This document shows, one piece after another, positions 1-9,265 of a stretch of DNA of 64,000 nucleotides. A program made the position numbers and the translations under genes. Each line of letters starts with the position of its first letter. The first letter of the stretch is position 1. Source of the DNA: Aporhodopirellula sallentina SM41 (GTDB taxonomy: Bacteria; Planctomycetota; Planctomycetia; Pirellulales; Pirellulaceae); the NCBI RefSeq assembly GCF_000346505.1, contig NZ_ANOH01000228.1, forward strand, positions 1-64,000, read 5' to 3'. The notes beneath the pieces were generated by a model. The model made no database searches. It was not told where the DNA came from and saw only the letters and a program-made list of their open reading frames with translations.

Positions 1-125
1 GTTCCAAGGGTGTTTGAGCGATCAAGTCATCGATGTCGCTCATATACGATGATGAGTTTCGGGTGTTCATGCAAGGCGAAAGGGGAGTGGTGGTTCGCTT
101 AGTATGGTACGCTTACAAGCACTCT

Positions 126-959
126 ATGGCAAAACAAAACTCCGTCGCCCTGACTGCTCGTGACTTCGAGATTTTGACCGCTTTGGATCGAACGCCACTG
201 ACACCACGGCAGCTACAGACAACAAGTCAGTCATTCGATCAGCCGTTCTCCGATGAAGCGTTGGCACGTCGTCGGCTCGGCAAACTACGAGACGCTGGTT
301 TCGTCCAATCATTTCCTTACTCGCTAGTCAGCGAAGGCAGGGCCCCAAAGTATTGGAAGCTGACGCGGGCCGGCTATCGATTGATCTACGGTGCGGATGC
401 AATCATGCCCAGCCGAAGGTATTTCTCTGAAGTACCAATGGGTAACCATTTCCACACTCATTCGATCGCGGCGGTCATTGCTCATATCGTCGCTTGTGGG
501 AAGCGACACGGGGTCGAGATGGATCAGTTTGCTCGGGAGAATAGCTTCAAACTCCAAGCGGGCCAGTTTCAACTGTACCCCGATGCCGCCTTTCGGCTGG
601 TTCGCAAGTCGCAACGTGATCGCCCGTATTCGTTCGTATTGGAACTGGATAACGGAACCGAACGGGTGCGGAGCAACCGCGACACCGAATCATTGGAACG
701 CAAGATCCGAGGCTACGACGCTCATCAATCACAGTACAAACGTGACGATCCAGCCAGGTATCTTGTCCTCTTTGTCACCACGCGGAGCAAATCACGCCTT
801 GATCATGTTCTTGCTGCTTGCGGCAGCTTGGTTCGCAATCCGAATCGAACCACGGTGATTGGGACAACACTCCAAACTCTGCTCGACTGTGATCCCTTCG
901 CTTCCCCGAATCAGGAATCCAATCAAGGTCTCAAAAGAACGCTGATTCCCGTATGTTGA
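126..959 (+). CDS. Replication-relaxation family protein (copy 1)
   Basis: A 277-residue protein with the layout of the replication-relaxation family found on plasmids and integrative elements. An N-terminal winged-helix region (about residues 8-90) ends in a wing around APKYWKLTRAGYRLI. The C-terminal half carries the family-like strand LELDNGTERV. Family members are thought to bind DNA during plasmid replication or mobilisation, but no reaction is established. The frame is open back to position 33; I prefer the ATG at 126 because the family-like sequence begins there. A second member lies at 38659. Both sit in the same island as a VirD4/HerA-like ATPase, and in this copy the Roco gene and an insertion sequence lie between the two. 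Family call is by eye; confidence is moderate to good. Confidence 0.72.
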   Translation: MAKQNSVALTARDFEILTALDRTPLTPRQLQTTSQSFDQPFSDEALARRRLGKLRDAGFVQSFPYSLVSEGRAPKYWKLTRAGYRLIYGADAIMPSRRYFSEVPMGNHFHTHSIAAVIAHIVACGKRHGVEMDQFARENSFKLQAGQFQLYPDAAFRLVRKSQRDRPYSFVLELDNGTERVRSNRDTESLERKIRGYDAHQSQYKRDDPARYLVLFVTTRSKSRLDHVLAACGSLVRNPNRTTVIGTTLQTLLDCDPFASPNQESNQGLKRTLIPVC

Positions 960-1367
960 GGCCTGGACGCCGATTGAAATTCTCGACAAATAAAGGTAAG
1001 AAATGAGTTGGAAAAGTGGCTCCGGCGTCGGCCACCGGAGCAGCTTCGTTTGGGATCGTTTCAACGCGTCGGTGCCAGCTTTTCGGACACCGATGCGAAT
1101 TCCGCGTACAGCTTCAACGCCTCGAACGATGCAACCTCAGCTTCCTGATGAGCTTCTGAACTCGCGTCGGTCTACTTGTCATTGCATGGCTTAAAGAGCT
1201 CTTGATCGGGAAGGATTCAGCTAACGAGGATTTGGCAAAAAATGCTCCGCAGTTGTGGAGCCACGAAAACGCACGCTGACAACATCAGAATGCGAAAGAG
1301 GATAGAATCCCCTGACACCAAATTTCATCAGCCCATGGAAGATTCTGCAACTGCGCAAGGATAGAAA
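960..1367. other. 408-bp gap with a palindrome, no convincing gene
   Basis: This stretch lies between the replication-relaxation gene and the Roco gene. The only clear structure is the 23-nt palindrome at 1019-1041. A 63-codon frame from 1003 has no recognisable features and I treat it as chance. The Roco promoter presumably lies between 1100 and 1360, but I cannot point to convincing -35/-10 boxes. Confidence 0.5.
1019..1041. repeat. REP-like palindrome, intact copy
   Basis: A 23-nt imperfect hairpin: GCTCCGG arm, TCGGC loop, CCGGAGC arm, with one mismatched pair. The same unit, inverted and with one base change over about 22 nt, can be rebuilt from 5069-5085 plus 6642-6647, where an IS4-type element has split it. 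The two copies bracket the Roco gene. Confidence 0.7.
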
Positions 1368-4300
1368 ATGAGTGACTCCTCTCCTGAGACAGCCTTTGAC
1401 GAGTTTAATCAGAGCGTATCCAACGAAATCCGTGCGGTGCGGCGAAGCGGAAAAAGAAAACTGAAAATCGCGAACATTCCCCTCGAGGAACTGACGCCGG
1501 AAATATGCACTATTGAGGGACTAGAATCGTTATCACTCAGTTCGCTTAACGTCCGTGAACTCCCGGATTGGGTTGGAACACTAACGGACTTGACGGAACT
1601 CAGCATCCGACAAGTTCCCTTGACGTCGTCTTTGGACTGCATATGCAATCTTACAAATCTCCAGGTCTTGGACATTAGCGGATTAAGGGTTGCCAAACTT
1701 CCCGCGAATCTTGGTGCATTGAGGGCCCTGACACATCTCCGCATTCACTCATGCCAATTTGATTCGCTCCCAGATTCGATAGGCGAACTTGATTGTTTGA
1801 TCGAACTTGAGGTGGTAAACGCTCGACTGGCCACCTTGACGCGGCATATTGGCAATCTGCAGTCGCTGTGCCGCCTCGATTTATCAAAAAATAAACTCAC
1901 CAATGTTCCGGACGAACTTGGAGCGGTAAGTCACCTCAAATTCTTAAATCTGTCCGAGAACAACATTGAGGTTCTTCCAAATGAGATCAGCGATTTAGAA
2001 GAACTTGAGATACTTAAAGTGTCTATGAACTCACTCAAGACATTGCCATCGAACTTACGAGGACTCAAGAGTTTGGCGGAATTGGACTTGGCTGAAAATG
2101 ATTTGGTTGGATTACCGGAGAGCCTATCTTTCGTTCGCTCTCTCAAAACAATTGACGTACGTTGCAATAAAATCCAGTCTTTGCCAGGAAGTTTGGGTGA
2201 TTTGCATGACTTGCGAGAATTGAAACTGCAGGGCAACAGAATTGAACAGCTACCAGAATCAATTGGAAAACTGACTGATCTCAATTTCGTAGATCTATCT
2301 GAAAATAGACTGACTTTCCTACCGGACCAAATTGCAGGATTGAAGAGTCTTCGAAGGATTTCATTGAAGTCAAATAATCTGCTTACGATCCCAGCCAGTA
2401 TCGGCGAGCTAAGTGAGCTGGCTTCGCTAGACCTAAGCAATAACCGTTTGTCATCGCTTCCCAGAAGTGTTTCGTCGCTTGACAGAATCGAGTTGCGTTT
2501 GCATGGAAATCCGATTCCAGATTCTATGAAAGCGGCTCACGAAGCTGGCTGGGATGCATTCTGTGCGTTTTTGCAAGGTGTCTCGACCGATGGGATTCGG
2601 TTGTATGAAGCAAAAATGCTGCTGATCGGTGAAGGTGGTGTGGGTAAAACATCACTCGTGGAAGCGCTGCTCGGCAAAGAGTTTGTAGACGGCCGGAAAA
2701 CGACCCATGGTATCGAATTAAAGCAACTCGTTCTCGATCATCCGGACGATGTGGACGATGACGGAAACGCCACATCAATATCCTTAAATACCTGGGATTT
2801 CGGAGGGCAGAAGGTTTATCGTGTCACGCACCAGTTTTTCTACAGTCCGCGTGCACTTTACGTGATTGTCTGGGAGGCCAGACGCGGAGTTGAGAACTCC
2901 AGGGTCGAAGAATGGTTGCGTCACATTAAGATGCGTGCGGGAGCCGATGTACGAGCATTGGTGGTTGCCACACATTGCGGGTCATTGGATCGCGTACCAA
3001 GAATTGATGAACAAAGGTTACGCGATGAATTCGGAGATGTTATTTGCGGTTTTTTTGAAGTTGACAGCAAAACAGGATTGGGCATCGAGCATCTTCGATC
3101 TGCAATTTCGGTCCAGGCAGCTGCACTTCCCCAAGTTGGAGAACTATTCCCTAAGGCTTGGAGCCATGCGAAGCAGGAAGTTATTAGATCGAGATCTGCG
3201 ACGATAAAGTGGTCTACATTCAAGCGAAAATGCAGGACTCACAAACTGGATTCAGTTGCAACTACAGCTTTGGCTGGTCTCTTAGACAACCTGGGTCTCA
3301 TCGTTTACTTTGGTGAATCCTTGGAGCTAGACGACCTAGTGATCCTGAAACCCGAGTGGCTGAGTAAAGCAATTGGCTTTGTTCTTGAAGATAAAGAAAC
3401 CATTCGTGACAACGGCGTACTGTCTCACAAGCGGCTACCTCAAATCTGGGACAACCCGTCACGCCCTAACAACGAGCGTTATGGGCGTGATCTACATCCC
3501 CACTTCCTTCGATTAATGGAGAGGTTTGACCTTTCCTATCGGATTGATGATCAATCTAGCCTCGTGGCAGAACTTGTCCCCACCAACCGCCCCAAGCTAC
3601 CTTGGAATAGAACAGATCGGTTGGATCCGAAGCAGCAGAAAGAACTAAGTGAAACTCGCTTGGTTGTCCAAATTGAGGAGGATCCACCCGGGCTTATCCC
3701 TTGGCTGATCGTTAGGAATCACCGGCACAATGAACGTCGTCTACACTGGACGTCGGGCGTTTTCTTGACCCATGTCCGACACGGGCAAGCACATCTTGAG
3801 ATGGTTGATCGAGAGCTCTTCATTACGGTGCGATCTGTCTATCCTCAGCATTTCATGAATTTGCTCCATGACTCAGTGTCGTCACTGATCGATGAGCGAT
3901 GGCCTGGCTTGAGAGGTAAGTACCATATGTCTGTTCCATGCCCAACCGAAAACGTGCAAAAGTCGAAGACCGTTTTCTGCAGAGGACGTTTTGAGCTGAC
4001 GGCCCTACGGCATTTTCGGTCAGAAGGCGAGTCAAGCGAAAGGTGTCCTGCATGTTTTGAGAAACACGGAATTCAGAGATTACTCGATGGATTTGAAACT
4101 GGCGACTTCGATTGGGAATCCGAGTTTGGAAACATTGTCAAGTTTCGTGACACGGCGGCCGCGCAGTTGAGCCGTCTTGAGTCTGCCGTACGGAGTGTGC
4201 TTACGGCGCTGGGAACTAAGCCAGAGTGTCCGCGTCTTTTTTCAATTGTTACTGATGAGCTTTCCTGGATTGACCGTGCGAAACCATCGAATTGGTCAGA

Positions 4301-4841
4301 TGTGTGGGCCAAACAGAGGTGGAGGCTCACGCTTTGGTGCGAGATGCCGGATGAATACCACCCTGTTTGTTGTATTGGAGAAACGGGGGATCACGGTGAC
4401 AGCACAAAAGGCGAGTACATAATCCGGGAGCCACGTAAGTGGCTCTTGAAGTTGATGCCGTTGGTTCACTTATCGGCGCGGACGCTTGCGCTTGCTGGCG
4501 AGACCTTTTCTGCAGGATTTTCGACTTCGCCGTATTCGGAATTAGCTGATGTTAAGGAGACTATAAAAATATTGGATGCGGCGGTTAAAATGTCCAAGCT
4601 AATGCTTGAGCGAGAGAAGGAAACTCGTAAGTACGCGGAAGAGTTGGACTGGGACATGAAGGAACCGAAGGCATCGGGAGCTGTACTTCGCGATTTCGAA
4701 CGTCTCCTTCGACATCTCGACCCAGTTCGAAAGTGGGGCGGCTTGAGCCGAGTTCTCGACAAATCGAGCGGTGACTGGATTTGGGTATGTGAACACCATC
4801 GGAGGTCAATCCAGCCTGGCCTTCCTGATCTGCAGAATTAG
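1368..4841 (+). CDS. Roco protein: leucine-rich repeats, Roc GTPase, COR domain
   Basis: An 1157-residue protein. About fifteen leucine-rich repeats (consensus LxxLxLxxNxLxxLP) fill residues 45-400. A Ras-like Roc domain follows: P-loop GEGGVGKTS near 420, switch-II motif WDFGGQ near 475, and a divergent G4 region (VVATHC) near 533. A COR-type dimerisation region covers roughly 600-800. The C-terminal part has a CPAC pair (zinc-binding-like) and ends in VCEHH plus PGLPDL, an ending I associate with bacterial Roco proteins. Roco proteins are GTP-controlled dimeric switches; their roles in bacteria are mostly unknown. The gene stands alone, bracketed by two palindrome copies (1019-1041 and the IS-split copy). 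Several codons, such as repeated AAT and TTG, look more A/T-rich than the chromosomal genes, but I did not compute this. Domain call is strong; function unknown. Confidence 0.9.
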   Translation: MSDSSPETAFDEFNQSVSNEIRAVRRSGKRKLKIANIPLEELTPEICTIEGLESLSLSSLNVRELPDWVGTLTDLTELSIRQVPLTSSLDCICNLTNLQVLDISGLRVAKLPANLGALRALTHLRIHSCQFDSLPDSIGELDCLIELEVVNARLATLTRHIGNLQSLCRLDLSKNKLTNVPDELGAVSHLKFLNLSENNIEVLPNEISDLEELEILKVSMNSLKTLPSNLRGLKSLAELDLAENDLVGLPESLSFVRSLKTIDVRCNKIQSLPGSLGDLHDLRELKLQGNRIEQLPESIGKLTDLNFVDLSENRLTFLPDQIAGLKSLRRISLKSNNLLTIPASIGELSELASLDLSNNRLSSLPRSVSSLDRIELRLHGNPIPDSMKAAHEAGWDAFCAFLQGVSTDGIRLYEAKMLLIGEGGVGKTSLVEALLGKEFVDGRKTTHGIELKQLVLDHPDDVDDDGNATSISLNTWDFGGQKVYRVTHQFFYSPRALYVIVWEARRGVENSRVEEWLRHIKMRAGADVRALVVATHCGSLDRVPRIDEQRLRDEFGDVICGFFEVDSKTGLGIEHLRSAISVQAAALPQVGELFPKAWSHAKQEVIRSRSATIKWSTFKRKCRTHKLDSVATTALAGLLDNLGLIVYFGESLELDDLVILKPEWLSKAIGFVLEDKETIRDNGVLSHKRLPQIWDNPSRPNNERYGRDLHPHFLRLMERFDLSYRIDDQSSLVAELVPTNRPKLPWNRTDRLDPKQQKELSETRLVVQIEEDPPGLIPWLIVRNHRHNERRLHWTSGVFLTHVRHGQAHLEMVDRELFITVRSVYPQHFMNLLHDSVSSLIDERWPGLRGKYHMSVPCPTENVQKSKTVFCRGRFELTALRHFRSEGESSERCPACFEKHGIQRLLDGFETGDFDWESEFGNIVKFRDTAAAQLSRLESAVRSVLTALGTKPECPRLFSIVTDELSWIDRAKPSNWSDVWAKQRWRLTLWCEMPDEYHPVCCIGETGDHGDSTKGEYIIREPRKWLLKLMPLVHLSARTLALAGETFSAGFSTSPYSELADVKETIKILDAAVKMSKLMLEREKETRKYAEELDWDMKEPKASGAVLRDFERLLRHLDPVRKWGGLSRVLDKSSGDWIWVCEHHRRSIQPGLPDLQN

Positions 4842-5068
4842 ATTTTTGCTTTTGGACTCGAAAGATCGTAAGGGACTTTTGGTGCGTGGCGAGAACGATG
4901 ATACATCCTGCAAAGTAGGTGCGTCCAGCGACTGGGAACCCGTGCCTTGTCGCTGAGACCGATGCTAGTTATGTCTCGATTGACCTGAGCGAGGTTGGAC
5001 AAACCGACCGCTCTGGGAGAAGTGGCAAACTGACCTCGGTGTAGACGACCGAAGAGCGTTTCCCTGAT

Positions 5069-5085
5069 GCTCCGGTGGCCGACAC
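5069..5085. repeat. Left half of IS-split palindrome, includes target duplication
   Basis: Positions 5069-5085 (GCTCCGGTGGCCGACAC) continue at 6642 with CGGAGG if the IS and one copy of the duplicated target are removed. The rebuilt unit is a hairpin with 8-bp arms CTCCGGTG/CACCGGAG and loop GCCGA, followed by GCATTTT, so it may also have been a terminator reading rightwards. It matches the palindrome at 1019-1041 in opposite orientation. Confidence 0.65.
5075..5085. repeat. 11-bp target site duplication, left copy
   Basis: GTGGCCGACAC occurs directly outside the left terminal repeat and again at 6631-6641 outside the right one. An 11-bp duplication fits the IS4 family, and the perfect match indicates a fairly recent insertion. 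Confidence 0.85.
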
Positions 5086-6630
5086 GAATGGCACGTAGTT
5101 ATTTTGTAAGTCCTGCCAGTATTTGACGTTTCGCTTCGTGTCGATGCACGTGCAGGAAGTCATGATGCTTTCGAGTAGGCTGTTTAATCTTCCTTGGTTC
5201 AAAGCGGTCTGGTCTATCTCCAACTCGATGGACTGAAATTGCCGCGATCATTTGGTCGTACAATTGCTGCCGGAAGTCCGAAGGACAGCGTCTCAAGTTT
5301 GCAAGGACTGGTTGAAAAGCCTTCAGCATTTGCACGGTCATTTTGAAACTGATCGAACGTGGTTCTATGTCGACTTCGTGAGCGGCCCTGGCCATGATTG
5401 TTCGAATGAGGTTGTAGGCAAGAACATGAGTCCAGATTTCCTTGCGAACAAGATCTGGAGTTTTGCAACGCAGCATGTCCATTTGCAGAGTCTGTTTCAA
5501 AGATCGGATGTCCAACTCGACATTCCATCGCTTGCGGTAGAGCAAGGCGAGTTCTTCTTTCGGATACTCAATCGGATCGAAAAGCGTTGTCGCGACGACA
5601 AGCACTTTGCTGCGGAAACCTGGGCGAGCGATTCGAATGCGACAGACTCGCACTTTTAGATTGTCCGGCAAGCTCTTCCGATAGGCGTTGGCTTCTTTGG
5701 TACGTGCGTGTCGCTTTGGCCAGTTCACGATTTGATCGTCTTTGCCAAGACGTTGTCCACAACGGAAATCAAGCTTGCGAGTGGTAGCATGTCTGACGAC
5801 AAAATCCACGCCACGAGTTTGAAGTGCGGTCAGTTCGCCCCAGGAACACATAAGTCGATCAGCTACCATGATGTCACCCGAACGAAAGGCATCCATTAAT
5901 CGACGGAGCAAACCGAGTTCGCTTTGGCCTTTACCCGAATAGGCGCAAATTGCCATGTCGACGACAGCTCCGCACGAAAGTGAAAAGACGGTGCACACTC
6001 TCGCCATTGGGCGTCCAAGCCCCGGCCTTTGATACGATGGCTGGGGGTATTCTGATTGATTATCTGCCGTGTCCGGCATCTTCACCGTCGTGCCGTCGTA
6101 CAGATAGACGCGCCGACCATGCCATAACCATTCAGCTTTCGCACTGTCATCCAGCGCACGTCCCGCTCGACGCGCGACATCGGAGAAGAATTTCTCCGGG
6201 AGCCGTTTTCTTGCCTGACAATATGCGGAAGTCTCTGACGAACAAGGGCCTTGATTGCGTGAGATCCTGTGAGCAATCAGCCTTGCGACCGCAGATGCAC
6301 ACGACTGGTCTTCGCTGAGGATTTGCCCCAGAAAAACCCACAGGGTTACGAGCGGCGAGTAGATCCTTTCTTTCCAACAGACGCCATTCTGAGACAGTGC
6401 ATTAGAGATAGACTGCTCTGAAAGAACGTCAGTGAATGGTAGACCGCCATCCTGTAAGAACTGGCGACGCAAGAAACTGATCTGTTCACCCAACGGACCT
6501 TGGTTCAAACTACCCATCACAGAGGCCTCCTTGCCGAAGATGAAGTTGTGGTAAACCCATCTAAGCAAGTGAGGCCTTTCTTGCATATGTCGTTTCAGTG
6601 AAACGAGTTAGCGATAACTACGTGCCATTC
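5086..6630 (-). mobile_element. IS4-family insertion sequence, complete (1545 bp)
   Basis: The element has 17-bp perfect terminal inverted repeats (GAATGGCACGTAGTTAT at 5086-5102, its complement at 6614-6630), one transposase gene on the minus strand, and an 11-bp direct duplication of the target on both sides. The transposase stop codon lies inside the left repeat. Length, duplication size and transposase motifs all fit IS4. It landed in a palindromic unit downstream of the Roco gene. Confidence 0.88.
5099..6517 (-). CDS. IS4-family DDE transposase
   Basis: A 472-residue transposase. Visible catalytic motifs are DGTT (first Asp), VADR (second Asp), and the complete IS4 signature Y-x2-R-x3-E-x6-K in YRKRWNVELDIRSLK (third acidic residue). 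It would cut and rejoin the ends of the surrounding element. The frame is open to 6586, but the ATG at 6517 follows an excellent ribosome-binding site (AGGAGG, about 8 nt upstream), so I start there. The frame is intact and both ends of the element are preserved, so it may be active. It is the only gene in the element. Confidence 0.92.
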   Translation of the reverse strand: MGSLNQGPLGEQISFLRRQFLQDGGLPFTDVLSEQSISNALSQNGVCWKERIYSPLVTLWVFLGQILSEDQSCASAVARLIAHRISRNQGPCSSETSAYCQARKRLPEKFFSDVARRAGRALDDSAKAEWLWHGRRVYLYDGTTVKMPDTADNQSEYPQPSYQRPGLGRPMARVCTVFSLSCGAVVDMAICAYSGKGQSELGLLRRLMDAFRSGDIMVADRLMCSWGELTALQTRGVDFVVRHATTRKLDFRCGQRLGKDDQIVNWPKRHARTKEANAYRKSLPDNLKVRVCRIRIARPGFRSKVLVVATTLFDPIEYPKEELALLYRKRWNVELDIRSLKQTLQMDMLRCKTPDLVRKEIWTHVLAYNLIRTIMARAAHEVDIEPRSISFKMTVQMLKAFQPVLANLRRCPSDFRQQLYDQMIAAISVHRVGDRPDRFEPRKIKQPTRKHHDFLHVHRHEAKRQILAGLTK

Positions 6631-6641
6631 GTGGCCGACAC
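6631..6641. repeat. 11-bp target site duplication, right copy
   Basis: GTGGCCGACAC, identical to 5075-5085, directly outside the right inverted repeat of the IS4-type element. Confidence 0.85.
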
Positions 6642-6968
6642 CGGAGGCATTTTGCGTGCTTTGCAATGCACCGGCTACGTTTGTTGGAGGGGATGATCCT
6701 TGATTGCCGATCGGCAGACTGTGATCATTTTGAAGAGTTTTCTTGACAAAGTTGCGTGACGATTGATGCTGAAAAATGCTACTATGAGACGCCGCTTGAT
6801 TCGCCGCTGACTCATCATCCTTCGTACCGCTCCTATGCGTGCGGCCCCTTCCTTCGCTACTCAACCGGCGATCCTGGACGAATGTAGGTTGCGTCTCTTC
6901 GTTCCGCATCGCTGGACCAGTGTCGAACACACTCGGATCGAGATGGGAATGGGTTTTGGACATTATCG
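6642..6968. other. 327-bp gap, no convincing gene
   Basis: This stretch lies between the IS right end and the ATPase gene. It starts with the right arm of the split palindrome. A 122-codon minus-strand frame here runs across the IS boundary and is low in complexity, so it is not called. No clear promoter seen. Confidence 0.4.
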
Positions 6969-9212
6969 GTGACTTCCGGAAATCGATCGGCCTCGTCTCG
7001 GCTTGGCCGCAATCGATGGCCTCGCCGAGCGAGTACCCCCGCTATCCCTCGCATGCTGCATTGTTTGACTCTCCCCACTGGCGTAACCAATGGATCGGAA
7101 GCGATGGCTGCAGTGCTGAGAAGCATGCACGCCGCAAATCAGGCTCGCCAAGCGGTTGAACTGATCTTGGCTGAACATGATGGACTTGTTCAATTCTTCG
7201 TTGATTGTCCGCTCAACTTACGATCGCTTCTGCTCGTTCATCTGTTGGATGCATTTCCTGGAGTCAAACTTGAGCGAGTCTCAGAGAGCCTCTTTGATCG
7301 AGATTCCCAAAAATCTCGGGTTGTCACGATTCGACCTGAATACGGCTTTGAATATCTGCGACGTCGCTTCGATCGACATGATCCCATGACGGCGGCGCTT
7401 AGCCTGTTAAAAGGGAGACGTTCATTGCCAAGTCATGCTCGGATCGCGATCCGGTTGCGGCCCGCTCGTGAACACCAAAAACGCTGGGCAGAACGAGCTG
7501 AGTATGTGCAACATGGCCGCTGTTTCAGTGTAGCGCTGCAACGCAGGCTGGTTGAAATGCTGAGTCATGGACGAATGTTGAACCGCTGGTGGGCGATGGC
7601 AATCCGTGCTCTCTGCGTTCGTGGCCCAAGCGGAACGCCACAGGTTAATCGCAAGCTGCATGATTGCCTCTTTGAAGCAGAGATAGGAATCACTGTTAGT
7701 TCAAGTTCCGGTCAACCCAACGCCACAAACGAAAGACTGGTGGGTCTTGTCGGCGGGTTCGCGTTGTTTGCTTCGCCTACGAATCGAATGGTAGTCGGCC
7801 GCAATCGGGGGCTAATGACACCCGAGGAGATCGCCTTGATGTGGCATCCGGTCAGTGACGATGTGCGAGTATCTAAGCTGCACCGTAGCGGTCACATTGA
7901 GCTTGAGCCACCGATCGAATTGCCGGCACCGGGACGGCATACGTCTATGACACCGCTAGGACGCATCGCATACCGAAAAGACAATCGCTTGGTTTGCCTG
8001 CCGATCGCATCGATCCGAAGGCATTGTTACCTAACGGGAAAGACGGGTGTAGGTAAAAGTTCGTTGATGCTGTCAATGCTCACGGCGAATCTGCGAGACA
8101 ATTTCGGCATCGCGCTGCTTGATCCGCATGGTGACCTCTTTCTCGATGCTGCATTGCAAGTACCGAAACGACGCACGAACGACTTGATACTGTTTGATCC
8201 GGGTGACGTTCAGCAACTCGTTCCGTTTAATCCGCTCGATGCTTCAGGTGGCATGGATCGCGGTCGGATTGCCGATGGTGTGTTATCGGCTTTCGTGAAA
8301 GTGTTTAATCTGGATGCTGCGTCGGCACCACGGCTTCTTCACATCTTCAGAAACGCGCTCTACACGCTGGTTGAACAGCCAGACGCCACCTTGATCGGCA
8401 TTAACCGACTCTTAACCGACGCACCTTATCGCAAATCGGCGGTCGCCAGAGTCAGCAATCCGGTAGTGCGGGACTTCTGGCACGGTGAGTTCGGAAAATG
8501 GAACGAGCGTGATCGGGCTCAGTTTCTGGCGAGCTTGCAGAACAAGCTGGGAGCGTTTTTGTCTAATCGTCAGTTGCAGTTGGTTCTGGGGCAACCCAAA
8601 AGCGGCTTCAATCTTCGACAGGTCATGGATAGTGGTGGGATCCTGCTGTGCAATCTCTCGAAAGGACGTCTTGGTGAAGACTCGGCGAATCTTCTCGGGG
8701 CGTTGCTACTCAGTTCGCTGCAACTAGCAGGGGAGTCGCGGGCCGATATTCCAGAAAGTGAACGTCGCGACTTTGTCTGTTACGTGGACGAGTTGCAGAA
8801 CTATTCAACAACCGCTTTGGCAACCTCGTTGTCCGAGGCGCGAAAGTACCGCTCCCCGCTGTTTGTATTGGCGAACCAATATCGAGAGCAGTTGATCCCT
8901 GAACTACGATCCGCCATTATCGGTAATTGTGGATCAGTGATTACGTTTCAAGTTGGTTCGGAAGATGCCCCATTTTGGTCGCGTCACTTCGGAGGCAAGG
9001 TGTCACCGGAACACTTGATGACAATCCCCAAATACCACGCCGTTGCCGACATCCTGATTGACGGAATGCCATCCGGCCCAATGACGTTTCGCACGCTACC
9101 CCCACCACAATGCATTGCGAGTCGGGCCGAAAAGATCAAACGTCACGCAGTGCGTCAATTTGCGCGACCGCGAACTGAACTGGAACGATATGCCGATTCG
9201 ATGTTTCGATAA
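6969..9212 (+). CDS. VirD4/HerA-like conjugation ATPase (copy 1)
   Basis: Up to 747 residues. The C-terminal half is a P-loop motor of the type IV coupling protein/HerA kind: Walker A LTGKTGVGKSS near residue 353, ALLDPHGD just after it, Walker B CYVDELQNY near 604, and LANQYREQL further on. This arrangement fits a TraM-recognition/TraG-type DNA pump for conjugative transfer. The N-terminal 330 residues have no predicted membrane segment I can see; in VirD4 proteins the N-terminus is usually membrane-spanning. The frame opens at a GTG (6969); ATG 7104 is an alternative with a weak GGAAG upstream. The RadC-like gene follows closely. A distant analogue is at 35323. Family call is good; true substrate unknown. 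Confidence 0.8.
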   Translation: MTSGNRSASSRLGRNRWPRRASTPAIPRMLHCLTLPTGVTNGSEAMAAVLRSMHAANQARQAVELILAEHDGLVQFFVDCPLNLRSLLLVHLLDAFPGVKLERVSESLFDRDSQKSRVVTIRPEYGFEYLRRRFDRHDPMTAALSLLKGRRSLPSHARIAIRLRPAREHQKRWAERAEYVQHGRCFSVALQRRLVEMLSHGRMLNRWWAMAIRALCVRGPSGTPQVNRKLHDCLFEAEIGITVSSSSGQPNATNERLVGLVGGFALFASPTNRMVVGRNRGLMTPEEIALMWHPVSDDVRVSKLHRSGHIELEPPIELPAPGRHTSMTPLGRIAYRKDNRLVCLPIASIRRHCYLTGKTGVGKSSLMLSMLTANLRDNFGIALLDPHGDLFLDAALQVPKRRTNDLILFDPGDVQQLVPFNPLDASGGMDRGRIADGVLSAFVKVFNLDAASAPRLLHIFRNALYTLVEQPDATLIGINRLLTDAPYRKSAVARVSNPVVRDFWHGEFGKWNERDRAQFLASLQNKLGAFLSNRQLQLVLGQPKSGFNLRQVMDSGGILLCNLSKGRLGEDSANLLGALLLSSLQLAGESRADIPESERRDFVCYVDELQNYSTTALATSLSEARKYRSPLFVLANQYREQLIPELRSAIIGNCGSVITFQVGSEDAPFWSRHFGGKVSPEHLMTIPKYHAVADILIDGMPSGPMTFRTLPPPQCIASRAEKIKRHAVRQFARPRTELERYADSMFR

Positions 9213-9265
9213 ACCGTGTGAGTTTCTTGGTTAATGGAGGTTGCTGTGGCAGACTATATGTCATT

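Noticed and set aside
5252-6318. Plus-strand frames inside the transposase gene
   Set aside because: Antisense shadows of a conserved, motif-complete transposase.
5070-6646. Wider IS boundaries with 33-bp imperfect inverted repeats
   Set aside because: The outer part is a palindromic target plus an 11-bp direct duplication; trimming to 5086-6630 gives perfect ends and a normal duplication.
6595-6963. 122-codon minus-strand frame beside the IS
   Set aside because: Crosses the IS right end and target duplication, so it exists only since the insertion; low complexity.
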